Positions 8,933-18,146 of a stretch of 64,000 nt of DNA are shown here, one piece after another. Positions within the stretch are counted from its first letter, which is position 1. The number at the start of each line of letters is the position of its first letter. This stretch comes from Candidatus Poribacteria bacterium (GTDB lineage Bacteria > Poribacteria > WGA-4E > WGA-3G): assembly GCA_022827625.1 (NCBI GenBank), contig JAJEIE010000025.1, positions 62,001 to 126,000 of the forward strand. Direction: 5' to 3'. A program made the translations under genes and the position numbers. The notes below the pieces were generated by a model that made no database searches, was not told where the DNA came from, and worked only from the letters and a program-made list of their open reading frames with translations.

Positions 8933-9223
8933 ATGCCAACACTCTTGCCTTTTCTCATCTTTAGTTTTGTATGTGTTTTTATCGTTGTGTTGCTACTTAT
9001 TCTCTTTAAAATAAGTGCTTACTTTGGCAAAAGCGATGCCGATGAATTTCGTGCCGTTCGGTGTCCGCAATGTCAAACTCGAAGGAAACCCGAAAAAACA
9101 GGCACTGTCAGAAATCTCGTCGAACTTGAGATGCGATGCCCGCGCTGTGGACACATCTCATGGGACATCCCTCCAAAAACTAACCTTTCAACGCGCCCGA
9201 CGGATCGAAATAAAATGACCTGA
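8933..9223 (+). CDS. Single-pass membrane zinc-ribbon protein
   Basis: This is a 96-residue protein. Residues about 5-27 are a hydrophobic helix (LLPFLIFSFVCVFIVVLLLI), and the soluble part carries two CPxC knuckles (RCPQC and RCPRC), a likely structural zinc ribbon. AGGAAAG lies before the ATG. It follows DUF309 by 22 nt. Function unknown; it may be a membrane-tethered assembly factor. Confidence 0.7.
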   Translation: MPTLLPFLIFSFVCVFIVVLLLILFKISAYFGKSDADEFRAVRCPQCQTRRKPEKTGTVRNLVELEMRCPRCGHISWDIPPKTNLSTRPTDRNKMT

Positions 9224-9245
9224 AGTGTTACGCAAGGAGACACGA

Positions 9246-9329
9246 TTAGTAATCTGCGAAAGCGCCATCGTCTGCGTGCCAGAACATCCCACGCAACCGA
9301 AACGTCTCATCTCGACCGGTAATCTTCAT
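9246..9329 (-). CDS. Candidate small ORF downstream of copper monooxygenase gene
   Basis: The minus-strand ATG at 9329 opens 27 codons to a TAA at 9246, starting MKITGRDETFRLRG and ending HADDGAFADY. Composition is protein-like (charged and aromatic residues), and it sits 23 nt after the preceding gene on the same strand. The ribosome-binding site is weak. It may be a real small protein or a gene remnant. Confidence 0.25.
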   Translation of the reverse strand: MKITGRDETFRLRGMFWHADDGAFADY

Positions 9330-9352
9330 AATATTTTTTCCGTAGCCTTAAC

Positions 9353-10963
9353 TCATTGACCTGCTGTTTCAGCGTCTTCTGTTGAAATGTAATAGTAGCC
9401 TTGCATGATACACATCTCATCCTCAGAAGTTAATCCGAATCGAAGCGGGACATCCGTATCGTAGTTACCGTAAGTGCACTGAAAATGGAGTCCATCGTTG
9501 GAATCCAGTATTAAGGGCGGATCGAATAGACTTGGGTGCGAGGTGTCGTAAGAAATGCTCCGGTGCAGCAACTCCCCTGTTGATAGCTGAGTGATTTCAA
9601 AGAGTTCCCCATGCCGATGCATGTGAGAACTCACGGAGATCAGATGCGTACGGGCGTTAGGCGGAAATCCTTGTCGCGTCAGTTCATCTTTAACGTGCCA
9701 GTCTGCTGTTGTCACACGAGTTGTTCCAGGCGGAACGTTAATATCATAATTATGGGCAAGGAAAACCTTTGCTTCATATTTTACTTCTTCGGGCGGAATC
9801 GTATAGATATTCACATAAACCTCACCGTGCATCGTTTCGGTGCCGAGTAAATTGATGTAATGTGAATTGAGGTCGTAAACGCCATGCCCCGGCAGCCGAA
9901 GGGCTACACCTTCCGGAAATCGGAAACTCGTGTCAGCCGTTTGGGACCCAGCGATGAGGAAACGTTCAACACCAATTATGCCGAATGTCCCAATATGAGC
10001 GAGATCAAATATCCTGAAGGTATCGTTCGGATTAACACCGATCCCTGGTACCGCTCCAATGTCCAATAAGCCGCTTCCGACAGCGGCATCTGTCAGATGA
10101 AATATGGCGAAATGATGGCTCCCAACAGGATAGTATATCTCTATGCCATTTACGAAAATATCTTCCTGAACGGGTTGCCCGTTTTCATCAGCGATTTGTG
10201 TGGCATAGTAAATCTCGCGCTCTGTCCCGGGTTCAATTTTGAAAGGCGGCAAATGGAGTTGGTAGCCTTCTCCTGGCGGCGGTGGTGCCGGGGGTGCAAA
10301 GACTTCAAGCGGATCCCGTAGGACAGAGAGATCTCCAATTCCCTCCAGCACCGCTTCTTGTGGGGCACCCGCAGCAATCCAAGTCCAAATTGCCTCTATT
10401 TTCCCCGTATGCAGCGTCCCAGCGTTGAAAGGCATCTGAACGCCCTGTTCAGGAGTCGGGTCAGTCAGCTTTGTCAACAGGAAACTATTCTCAGGGTTCC
10501 CCGGGTCTATCAGTTTCATACCCGCTGCTGCAGCCGCAGGATTCTGCGGCACGCGTTCGACGAGATCTCGGTGAGAGAGACCATAAGTTAGATTTAAATT
10601 CCCAGCGTTCGCAGGCGCAGCATGACACGCACTGCTGGCACAACTCTTATCGAAGATATAGTCCTGAATCTCGTGATACGTTGAATTGTCATTTACTTCG
10701 GTTTTACCAAAACTGTTGCTCACCCGAACGAGGTCCAACACATTGATTGTCCCGTCGCGATTGACATCAGGGTTCTGTACAGCACTCCGATGACTCGGTT
10801 GTCCTAAAGCAGCAGCAACAAGCACCATATCTTGGATATTCACAGTACCGTCTTTGTTGACATCCTCTAACAGTGTGGAAGTCTCGTTATGTGCGAAGGT
10901 GGAGAAAGATATGCCACCTATCAGCAAAAGAAACAGGATGGAACGAATCATGTGCTTCAACAT
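9353..10963 (-). CDS. Secreted PHM-like copper monooxygenase with dockerin repeats and C-x4-CH motif
   Basis: This 536-residue protein has a signal peptide (about residues 1-24), two dockerin-type EF-hand repeats (VNKDGTVNIQDM at 35-46; VNRDGTINVLDL at 68-79), and a c-type-like C108-x4-C113-H114 motif. The rest resembles the copper type II monooxygenase fold of peptidylglycine hydroxylating enzymes. Every copper ligand has a counterpart: H283-H284, H368, H447-x-H449 and M517 in an EMC motif. Such enzymes hydroxylate C-H bonds using two coppers. The EF-hands probably bind calcium at the cell surface. Its substrate is unknown, and the PHM assignment rests on motif order. Confidence 0.78.
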   Translation of the reverse strand: MLKHMIRSILFLLLIGGISFSTFAHNETSTLLEDVNKDGTVNIQDMVLVAAALGQPSHRSAVQNPDVNRDGTINVLDLVRVSNSFGKTEVNDNSTYHEIQDYIFDKSCASSACHAAPANAGNLNLTYGLSHRDLVERVPQNPAAAAAGMKLIDPGNPENSFLLTKLTDPTPEQGVQMPFNAGTLHTGKIEAIWTWIAAGAPQEAVLEGIGDLSVLRDPLEVFAPPAPPPPGEGYQLHLPPFKIEPGTEREIYYATQIADENGQPVQEDIFVNGIEIYYPVGSHHFAIFHLTDAAVGSGLLDIGAVPGIGVNPNDTFRIFDLAHIGTFGIIGVERFLIAGSQTADTSFRFPEGVALRLPGHGVYDLNSHYINLLGTETMHGEVYVNIYTIPPEEVKYEAKVFLAHNYDINVPPGTTRVTTADWHVKDELTRQGFPPNARTHLISVSSHMHRHGELFEITQLSTGELLHRSISYDTSHPSLFDPPLILDSNDGLHFQCTYGNYDTDVPLRFGLTSEDEMCIMQGYYYISTEDAETAGQ

Positions 10964-11126
10964 GGCTAAATTTAACCTCCTATTCTTTTCTTCAGTGTGA
11001 ACAGATAAGTTAGAGACTTTTTTCTTTTTTCACATGATGAACTATGGTAAAATGTATGATATACTCTCTGCTAATTTACACTATCATACCAGACAATGCA
11101 AGCGATATTTGAAGGAAAAGAGACAC

Positions 11127-11819
11127 ATGAGCGTATTCAAGGCGACTCGGAAACATTACAACGCGGGGGGTGTCCACCCGACAACCGATCCTGACAATCC
11201 AAGATCACAATTCGCCGTTGACAGGTATGAAACCCACCTGCGTAAACTCATCAGACCCGGCATGCGTGCATTAGACTTGGGCTGCAACGCAGGACGGTTT
11301 ACCTTTGCTATGGAAGACATGGGCGCGATAGCAACAGGTATTGACTTCGCAGAGATTCCACTCCTTCATGCCAAAAAGGTGGCACAAAAAAGAAAGAGCA
11401 GATGTCAATTCAATATCGGGAATATAGCTGCGCTACCCTACAAAGAGAAATCTTTCGACCTCGCGCTGCTTCCTCAAAATAACATTTACTTATCATACCA
11501 GATGCTGGAGAACCTGTCAGTCCAGCTGAAACGGATTCTATCGGGTAAGGGTATGTTCGTTGTCATTATGCACGATGAATTAGTCAAAAGAGCGGGGGAG
11601 GAAGCACTTCCAGAGCGATACGACGTGCAGACGGGTTTGATAGGAGGAAGTAAGACAATTCCTGACAAAGGTACGTACGCGTATCCAACCTACTTTTGGA
11701 CAATTGCTTTTGCCAAGTACATCATTGAGAAGCATCTTGCTTTAGAAGAGATAGAACAGGTAGAAGAAAACAGGTTTATGTTGGTGTTCCGTAACAAAAA
11801 GAGAAACGGAGTTCAGTAG
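11127..11819 (+). CDS. Class I SAM-dependent methyltransferase
   Basis: It is 230 residues from MSVFKATRKHYN. The frame extends to 11034, but a TATACT at 11060-11065 and GAAGGAAAAG before 11127 favour the later start. SAM motif I is ALDLGCNAGRFTFAME. It continues with GIDFAEIPLLHAKKVA and the motif-IV-like SFDLALLPQNNIYL. The substrate is unclear. The stop TAG abuts the ATG of the next PhyH gene, so the two are translationally coupled and probably act on one small-molecule pathway. Confidence 0.85.
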   Translation: MSVFKATRKHYNAGGVHPTTDPDNPRSQFAVDRYETHLRKLIRPGMRALDLGCNAGRFTFAMEDMGAIATGIDFAEIPLLHAKKVAQKRKSRCQFNIGNIAALPYKEKSFDLALLPQNNIYLSYQMLENLSVQLKRILSGKGMFVVIMHDELVKRAGEEALPERYDVQTGLIGGSKTIPDKGTYAYPTYFWTIAFAKYIIEKHLALEEIEQVEENRFMLVFRNKKRNGVQ

Positions 11820-12572
11820 ATGCCACAACAAGACGCAATAGAACATCTTGAAACATTCGGCTATTGTCTAATTGAAGATGCAATCCCCACAGCACAAGCA
11901 GACGCGATGGCAGGAAAGTATTTCCAACTCCATCAAGACCCAGTAAACCGTGACGCTTTTCAAGATCCAAATGACGAATTATATCAAACGCTTTTTGGCG
12001 TGGTCAACCTCGATGAGATATGTTGGGACTGCGTCGCGCATCCACAGGTGCTGGAGGTCGTTCGTCATTTTCTTGGTGATAGTGCACGGTTAGGTGAGGC
12101 GTGTACAAAATGGGTCAAACCGCGTGCACCACAGGGCGGCATCCACTCCGACTCAACGCACGACTTGCCAGTGCGCCTCCCAGAAACACCGTGGATGATT
12201 AATTCAATTTGGATGATAACGGATTTTACCGTTGAGAACGGGGCGACGCTTGTTGTGCCGTTCAGTCACCGTGCACGGCGTAGACCTTCGCAATCCGATA
12301 TTGCAGAGAGTCATCCAGTGCCTGTCTGTGGACGGCGGGGTTCCGTACTGTTATGGCACGGTGGGACGTGGCACGGGCAGGGCGCAAACACGACTGACGA
12401 TCAACACCGTATGGCATTGAACATCGCCTATTACCCCGCATGGTGGAATCTGATGCGCGAGGGTGGGCATCAACCCGTTTTTCCCGAAACCTTTGCGCGA
12501 ATGCCGGGAAACCTCCAAGCACTCGTTCGTCATAAGATCGCGAAACGGCGCGAAGATATCTATGAATTTTGA
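11820..12572 (+). CDS. Phytanoyl-CoA dioxygenase family protein
   Basis: This 250-residue protein has the double-stranded beta-helix of Fe(II)/2-oxoglutarate oxygenases. Iron ligands are in GIHSDSTHD (H-x-D) and the distal H in GGTWHGQGAN. The 2-oxoglutarate arginine follows in the same strand (DDQHRMALNI). PhyH enzymes hydroxylate or halogenate diverse small molecules; the substrate cannot be assigned. The start directly follows the methyltransferase stop. Confidence 0.9.
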   Translation: MPQQDAIEHLETFGYCLIEDAIPTAQADAMAGKYFQLHQDPVNRDAFQDPNDELYQTLFGVVNLDEICWDCVAHPQVLEVVRHFLGDSARLGEACTKWVKPRAPQGGIHSDSTHDLPVRLPETPWMINSIWMITDFTVENGATLVVPFSHRARRRPSQSDIAESHPVPVCGRRGSVLLWHGGTWHGQGANTTDDQHRMALNIAYYPAWWNLMREGGHQPVFPETFARMPGNLQALVRHKIAKRREDIYEF

Positions 12573-12586
12573 CTGCATATCGTGCT

Positions 12587-13840
12587 TCATTTCACCCGCT
12601 GCCCTGCTTGAAACACAGCAACCACTCGGCTAAATGCACCAACATCGTTCGTCGGATCAGTCTCAAAAGCGACGAGATCAGCAATTTTGCCGGATGCGAT
12701 CGTCCCAACCTCATCTGCCATTCCGATTGCCTCGGCGGAGATGCGGGTCGCTGAGATGAGTGCCTCTGCTGGCGTAAACCCGACTTCAACGAGCAGTTGC
12801 AAATCGTAATCAAGATGACCGAATGCCAGATTGCCAACGCCTGAATCAGTGCCAGGAATAATCCGGTCTCGGAGGTCGTAATCGAGCATACGTCGCATCA
12901 CATCCAGACGGACTTCCGCCCGCGCCTCGCTTCGCTGCAATTCGGCTGTTTCATCTGCAGAGATCGTACCAGCATCCCGCTTTTCACGGAGTTCAACGAT
13001 GCGTGGATAGCCTGTCCACGCTTGGAGGGTTGGGCTAATCCAGATACCAGACTCCGCCATCATCTCCGCAATTTTCGGATCGAATCGGAGTTCACCGTCC
13101 GGATCAAGAAATTCTGCATGCTCCATCAGGTCAATACCCGCTTCAACGGCGCGCACCATCGACTCGCTCGCACGGCAGTGTGCCACTGTGAGCCGATGGA
13201 AATGATGCGCTTCATGGACAGCGGCGTGCAACTCAGCAACAGAATAACTGGCGCGTCCCGGAATCGTTCCGGCAGTCCCACCGCCTGATGCCATAATCTT
13301 GATATAATCCGCGCCTTCGTGAACCAAGCGACGAACAGAACGACGCATCTCCGCTTCACCATCTGCTGTTTCGTTACACATGTGGAAATGTCCACCTGTG
13401 CAGGTGATAGGTCGTCCACTGACTAAGGCACGTGGACCAGGAATGTAACCGCGTTCAAGCCCCTCTTTTAGCGTAAATCCTACCTTGTTCCGCGCGCCGT
13501 GCTCACGGATTGTCGTAATCCCCGCGGCGAGATGGCGTTGCAGGTTCATCGCACCAGTCAGCACCATCATCTCATCGGTTTCAGAGAACATCTGCACGTA
13601 GTTCCGTCCATCGCCTGCAAGGCTCAGATGTGTATGTCCGTCGATGAGACCCGGTGCGAGACACGCGTCACCGAGATCAATAACCTGTACGTCAGGCGGT
13701 GTTTTTTTTCCAATCTCTTCTTGAGGACCAACAGCGTCAATCCGTCCGTTGGTCACAAGGATTGCCTGATTCGCTTTGGCAGATGTGCTGATCCCATCAA
13801 CGAGCGAATTAGCGCGGATACAAATGATTTGATCTGACAT
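12587..13840 (-). CDS. Amidohydrolase (imidazolonepropionase-like)
   Basis: This 417-residue protein is of the amidohydrolase superfamily. The metal motif is H69-T-H71 in GLIDGHTHLSL, with later ligands in DYIKIMASGGG (Lys), VAHCRA (His), LMEHAEF (His) and the catalytic Asp in IPGTDSGVG. It hydrolyses C-N bonds in cyclic amides or dipeptides; related proteins act as Xaa-Pro or imidazolone-type hydrolases. AAGGAAGA lies near the start. A nitrilase precedes it on the same strand 26 nt upstream, suggesting a shared nitrogen-compound catabolic unit. The 14-nt gap to the convergent PhyH leaves no room for a terminator. Confidence 0.88.
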   Translation of the reverse strand: MSDQIICIRANSLVDGISTSAKANQAILVTNGRIDAVGPQEEIGKKTPPDVQVIDLGDACLAPGLIDGHTHLSLAGDGRNYVQMFSETDEMMVLTGAMNLQRHLAAGITTIREHGARNKVGFTLKEGLERGYIPGPRALVSGRPITCTGGHFHMCNETADGEAEMRRSVRRLVHEGADYIKIMASGGGTAGTIPGRASYSVAELHAAVHEAHHFHRLTVAHCRASESMVRAVEAGIDLMEHAEFLDPDGELRFDPKIAEMMAESGIWISPTLQAWTGYPRIVELREKRDAGTISADETAELQRSEARAEVRLDVMRRMLDYDLRDRIIPGTDSGVGNLAFGHLDYDLQLLVEVGFTPAEALISATRISAEAIGMADEVGTIASGKIADLVAFETDPTNDVGAFSRVVAVFQAGQRVK

Positions 13841-13866
13841 GAATCTTCTTCCTTAAATGTTTTGTT

Positions 13867-14709
13867 CTAAACCTTCACAACGGACTCACAGCCTTGTCGG
13901 AACCACTCCCGCAGGATAGTATCTTCATTATAGGTCCGTTTCGCTTGTGAACCTGTTGCTTGTGAAAGGTCTATTGTTTCAGCAATGATGGTGTCTCCAA
14001 AAAATCCCGCCTCTTTGATGACGTTGCCATCAGGATGGATAATCTTTGAGTTGCCGTGCGATGATCCAGCGGAGCGGATGTCCTCAGGATTCGCCGGTGT
14101 ATTCGCCATCAGGAGATAGATACCGTTTTCTGTGGCACGTGAAATCGGCATGGCGCGATAAGCAGAAAGTTTATATTCCGAGAGCAACCCCGATTCGCAC
14201 GAGCAAAAAAGGCAGAGTTGCGCACCCATTGCTGCTGGAAGCTTGACTAACTCAGGGTAGCGGACATCGTGGCAGATGATAAAACAACAGTCAACACCCG
14301 CAAGTTCAACGATCGGTAGTTTGCCACGGTTGTTGATACACCATTTTTCTCCTGCAAGAAAGGTCTTACCATAACGGTATTTGAGGAGTCCTTGCTGATC
14401 GAATACGGCGAGGTCGTTATGCCAATTTTCGCCATCGTGATGCGCTGAACCGACGACAACGGCTATTCCGTGCCGACGTGCCGCTTCGGCAATTTCTGCT
14501 TCAGCCTCTTTAAAAACCTGTGGCGAGATGCGGCTCCAATAATCCGTCCGACAGCAGTAGCCGAACAGACACCCTTCTGGGAATGCCGCAATCTGAACCC
14601 CAATTTCTGCACACGCTTCGATTTGCTCCAATACCTTGATGGTGTTGGCAGAAACATCTTCACCCGTCAATAACTGGCACGCTGCGATTTTAATCTGATT
14701 GTCAGTCAT
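13867..14709 (-). CDS. Carbon-nitrogen hydrolase (nitrilase superfamily)
   Basis: This 280-residue protein shows the E-K-C catalytic triad of nitrilases: E45 in AAFPEG, K115 in YRYGKTFL and C146 in CFIICHDVRYPEL. Family members are aliphatic amidases, N-carbamoyl amidases and omega-amidases. The ICHDxRYPE context is more omega-amidase- or amidase-like than true nitrilase. It leads the minus-strand pair with the amidohydrolase, with GGAGGACATTC before the ATG. Confidence 0.9.
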   Translation of the reverse strand: MTDNQIKIAACQLLTGEDVSANTIKVLEQIEACAEIGVQIAAFPEGCLFGYCCRTDYWSRISPQVFKEAEAEIAEAARRHGIAVVVGSAHHDGENWHNDLAVFDQQGLLKYRYGKTFLAGEKWCINNRGKLPIVELAGVDCCFIICHDVRYPELVKLPAAMGAQLCLFCSCESGLLSEYKLSAYRAMPISRATENGIYLLMANTPANPEDIRSAGSSHGNSKIIHPDGNVIKEAGFFGDTIIAETIDLSQATGSQAKRTYNEDTILREWFRQGCESVVKV

Positions 14710-14786
14710 CTGAATGTCCTCCTTTACGTTTTTGGCATTGTATCAGACTTGTTGATTCCATTCAAGTGCGATAATAGGATTTTTTG

Positions 14787-14814
14787 GCGATCAGCAGTCA
14801 GTAGCGATCAGCAG
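14787..14814. repeat. Direct repeat GCGATCAGCAG x2
   Basis: GCGATCAGCAG occurs at 14787-14797 and 14804-14814, joined by TCAGTA. Similar CGATCAGTAG text occurs at about 30880. It is a short dispersed intergenic repeat upstream of the dehydratase gene, with no clear function. Confidence 0.55.
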
Positions 14815-14894
14815 ACGCAAAAACCGATTGACAACTACCAACCGATTTGGTATAAGGATTAAGGACTCAGGATAAATTTAAGGAGAAATGCACT

Positions 14895-16055
14895 ATGAAA
14901 ATTACGGACATCAAACCGTTCCCTGTTTGGGTAGGACACAGGAATCAACACATCGTTAAAGTAGAGACCGATGAAGGCATTTACGGGTGGGGTGAATCTG
15001 GGCTTTCGAGTCGAGAATTGGCTGTTGTGGGTGCGGTCAGACACTACCGCGAATTCCTCATCGGACGTGACCCGATGCGGATCGGTGGCTTATGGCAGGA
15101 GATGTACCGGAGCCAATACTTCGAGGGCGGTCGTGCCTTAACAGGCGCGATCTCAGCAATTGACATCGCACTCCACGATATTGTAGGAAAGGCGTTGAAC
15201 GTTCCAGTTTATCAACTCCTCGGCGGGAAACAGCGAGACCGTGTGCCGTGTTTCGCCACAACGGGTGCAGCATCGGTTGAGCAATTGATTGAAAATGCCC
15301 AACTCTTGCTTGATAACGGTTGGAACGTCATCCGCACAAACGTACTGCATCGTGCGAAACCGGGTGAGGAGAACATCTTTGAACCGCGCGAGTCCATTAG
15401 TCTCGCAGCGGCGTGGTTAACCGCATTACGAGAAGCCATCGGCTCCGAACCCGTTCTCGGTATCGACTACCATCACCGACTCAGCGTTGCGGAAGCCGCG
15501 TCCTTTTGTCAGCGTATGCCGTCTGGTACGCTTGACTTTCTGGAAGAGCCAATCCGAGACGAAACCCCGGAGGCTTATGAATCCCTACGGACAATGACCG
15601 ATATACCATTCGCTATCGGAGAAGAGTTTTCGAGTAAGTGGCAGTTTCTCCCCTATCTGGCGCGCGGTATCACGAACTTTGCACGCCTTGATGTCTGTAA
15701 CGTCGGTGGTTTGACAGAATCAATGAAAGTCGCGAGTTTGGCAGAGACACACTATATTGACTTAATGCCCCATAACCCGTTAGGTCCTATATGCACGGCT
15801 GCGACAGTTCACCTCGCAGCAGCAGTGCCGAACTTCGCTTGGTTAGAAATCCGGGTTTCTCCAACAGAAGCATCTGGGCACTATGATGAAGATCTGTTTC
15901 CCGTCCAACACAAACTTGAAGGCGCAGTGATACCCGTCCCGGAAGGTCCCGGCTTGGGTGTCGAAGTTAATGAAGAACTTGTAGCAGCACAGACCTTCAA
16001 ATTCTCGGAGCCGCCACACCTTCGCCGACGGGACGGATCACATACGAACTGGTAG
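14895..16055 (+). CDS. Mandelate racemase/enolase-superfamily sugar acid dehydratase (galactonate dehydratase-like)
   Basis: This 386-residue protein has an N-terminal capping domain (MKITDIKPFPVWVG... ETDEGIYGWGESG) and a C-terminal barrel. Metal ligands follow the D-x-H pattern of galactonate dehydratases: GIDYHHRLS, then EEPIRDE, then GEEFSSKW. The general acid His lies in LMPHNPLGPI. These features match D-galactonate/D-gluconate-type dehydratases, which convert aldonates to 2-keto-3-deoxy acids. AAGGAG precedes the ATG by 8 nt. Substrate specificity is inferred from family only. Confidence 0.87.
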   Translation: MKITDIKPFPVWVGHRNQHIVKVETDEGIYGWGESGLSSRELAVVGAVRHYREFLIGRDPMRIGGLWQEMYRSQYFEGGRALTGAISAIDIALHDIVGKALNVPVYQLLGGKQRDRVPCFATTGAASVEQLIENAQLLLDNGWNVIRTNVLHRAKPGEENIFEPRESISLAAAWLTALREAIGSEPVLGIDYHHRLSVAEAASFCQRMPSGTLDFLEEPIRDETPEAYESLRTMTDIPFAIGEEFSSKWQFLPYLARGITNFARLDVCNVGGLTESMKVASLAETHYIDLMPHNPLGPICTAATVHLAAAVPNFAWLEIRVSPTEASGHYDEDLFPVQHKLEGAVIPVPEGPGLGVEVNEELVAAQTFKFSEPPHLRRRDGSHTNW

Positions 16056-16100
16056 CGCATCCCCACTAAGAGACACACCGAACGTGAGGCTGGTTTTTGT

Positions 16101-16122
16101 AGCATAAACTGTTAGTTTGTGT
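16101..16122. repeat. Degenerate short palindrome related to the CGCAAACT family
   Basis: TAGCATAAACTGTTAGTTTGTG is an imperfect palindrome resembling the intact short palindromes at 30698 and 30740. It lies between the dehydratase and the CPBP protease gene. Confidence 0.45.
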
Positions 16123-16178
16123 CAGAGACTCACCTAATTTCCCTGATTAGAGGACAGAGGCGTTAGATAAATATTAAC

Positions 16179-17117
16179 ATGTACATCAATCCTTTTGAAA
16201 GCATCCGGTTTAGAGCATTAGTCGGTTATGCTATCTTAGCGTTTATCGCGACTATGCTTAGTATTTTTATCCTCGGAGAACTCTTGCCTGCATGGTTCAA
16301 AGGGGATCCATTTCCACTTGGAGAGACTTTAATAAGCCTACTATTGTACGTTTTCTTTTTTCTTTTTACCCTCAGTATGCTTTCTCGTTCAGGCTTGTCT
16401 TACAATCGCTTGTTCGGTGTTCTCCCTAACTGGCGCACACTTGGACGATACAACTTGTGGGTCGTGCCGCTTGTTATCGTTTCTATAGCCTCCACCTATT
16501 TCTTGTTTTTTCCACTCTCGTTTCTTTTTCCCGAATTTGTCAAGTCGTGGTTCATTGAGTTTGACCCAACCCTGATTTGGACGAGTGGTAACAACTATAG
16601 GCTTGCGAATGTGTTAAATTTCCTTGATATTGTGCTTATCGCTCCGCTCCTTGAAGAGTTCTTCTTTCGTGGTATTCTGCTGACGCGATGGACTGTTAAG
16701 TGGAAGGTGCTGCCCGCTGTTATTGTATCCTCAGGTGTTTTTGCAATTTTGCACACCAATCTGATAGGTGGCTTCTGCTTTGGATGTGTCATGGCTATTT
16801 TCTATATCCGAACGCAGTCACTTTTTATTCCCATTAGTTTGCATATAGTAAATAACTTGACTGCGTGGCTTATGGTGTTCCTTGAAATGCAGTTTGGTAA
16901 CTCAGTTTCATACGGAACGCTTGCGGAATTTCAAGCATCTTGGTGGATAGGACTTGTGGGACTCATAGTGAGCATACCTTTTATTATCCACTTCTGGAGG
17001 CACTATATTCGGAACACCGACTGGCAGGTTCCCTATCTCATCGAACCTACTGACTGTGAAAACAAAACCACCGATGAGTCTCAAAAATTTCCCATATCTC
17101 GTCTAATTGTGCTATAA
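16179..17117 (+). CDS. CPBP-family intramembrane metalloprotease
   Basis: This 312-residue protein has about eight hydrophobic segments. The CPBP (Rce1/Abi) motifs are present in order: LLEEFFFRG (EExxxR), FAILHTN (FxxxH) and HIVNN (HxxxN). In eukaryotic Rce1 these form a glutamate/histidine catalytic site for CaaX processing; bacterial members act in bacteriocin immunity, signalling or protein maturation. It appears monocistronic. The 3' end contains a TATAAT (17113-17118) possibly used by the next gene. Confidence 0.88.
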   Translation: MYINPFESIRFRALVGYAILAFIATMLSIFILGELLPAWFKGDPFPLGETLISLLLYVFFFLFTLSMLSRSGLSYNRLFGVLPNWRTLGRYNLWVVPLVIVSIASTYFLFFPLSFLFPEFVKSWFIEFDPTLIWTSGNNYRLANVLNFLDIVLIAPLLEEFFFRGILLTRWTVKWKVLPAVIVSSGVFAILHTNLIGGFCFGCVMAIFYIRTQSLFIPISLHIVNNLTAWLMVFLEMQFGNSVSYGTLAEFQASWWIGLVGLIVSIPFIIHFWRHYIRNTDWQVPYLIEPTDCENKTTDESQKFPISRLIVL

Positions 17118-17175
17118 TTTGGGAAAATTGTATTATCGTTCGTTAATAAACTAACCCAAGGAGGGCGTAAAACTC

Positions 17176-18105
17176 ATGAAAACACAAACAATCAGGTATG
17201 GAGAAAACGGTGGCGTCGAGATTATTGATATTGATGTCTCTGATCCGCAGGCAGGTGAAGTACAAGTTCAGCGCGCCGCATGTGGGGTCTGCGCCTGGGA
17301 TTTAGCGACCTTTCGAGATGGCGGTTACGCGCCGCCGGGGCATGAAGGTATCGGCTATGTCACAAAAGTCGGGCGCGATGTTCAAGGTATTGAAGAGGGA
17401 ACGCGTGTGACGGGCACAGGATTGGGGTTCGACGGTATTAAGAACTGCCTCGCTGATAACGTATATGTCCTTCCAGAATCGGACATTGCAGACGAATACT
17501 GGTTAGTTGAACCGGTCTCATGTGTTGTAACAGGGCTTGACACGGCACCGCTGCTACCGGCTGATAACGTCGTAGTCATCGGGTGTGGTTTTATGGGGCT
17601 TATGTTCGTCCAAGCGCTGAGCCGATTTTACACGAATGCCCTCATCGCCATAGACCTCGTTGAGAAACGGCTAAATCTGGCGAAATCGCTCGGTGCTGAA
17701 ATCACCTATAATCCCAAGGAAATTGAGGCATCCGAACTGGTGCCAGCGTTGAAGGCACGTCCAATTGACGTGGTGTTCGACTGTTCTGGCAAGGGTGCCG
17801 GGTTAAACCTCGCCACTAAAATTGTGCGTAGGGGTGGACACATTAATCTCTTCGGTTGTGTTCGAGAAGAAGTGACAATCAACGGTCAAGAGTGGCATGG
17901 TGCCGCGTTTAATTTGGTGAGCTCCTCGCCGGGTGCAAAGATTCGGGATACGTTCCCACCAGCGATCCGAATGCTTGCGCGTGGTCACATCGACCTAAGA
18001 CCGCTTGTAACACACATCGTCCGGCTTGAAGATTATCCCTCACTTCTCAAAGAAGCAACAGATGGAGATGGCAGTTACATCAAAGGTGTCGTGAACGCGA
18101 CGTAA
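17176..18105 (+). CDS. Zinc-binding alcohol dehydrogenase (MDR family)
   Basis: This 309-residue protein has catalytic zinc ligands in CGVCAWDL and PGHEGIG, with the NAD(P)-binding motif VVIGCGFMGLMFV. It is shorter than typical 340-360-residue members and lacks the four-cysteine structural zinc lobe. It may act on polyols, aldehydes or threonine-like substrates. CAAGGAGGG precedes the ATG. It is separate from the following minus-strand gene. Confidence 0.88.
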   Translation: MKTQTIRYGENGGVEIIDIDVSDPQAGEVQVQRAACGVCAWDLATFRDGGYAPPGHEGIGYVTKVGRDVQGIEEGTRVTGTGLGFDGIKNCLADNVYVLPESDIADEYWLVEPVSCVVTGLDTAPLLPADNVVVIGCGFMGLMFVQALSRFYTNALIAIDLVEKRLNLAKSLGAEITYNPKEIEASELVPALKARPIDVVFDCSGKGAGLNLATKIVRRGGHINLFGCVREEVTINGQEWHGAAFNLVSSSPGAKIRDTFPPAIRMLARGHIDLRPLVTHIVRLEDYPSLLKEATDGDGSYIKGVVNAT

Positions 18106-18146
18106 TGGCACCATAGATGAGAAGGGCTGCCATTTTATTCAAACGC

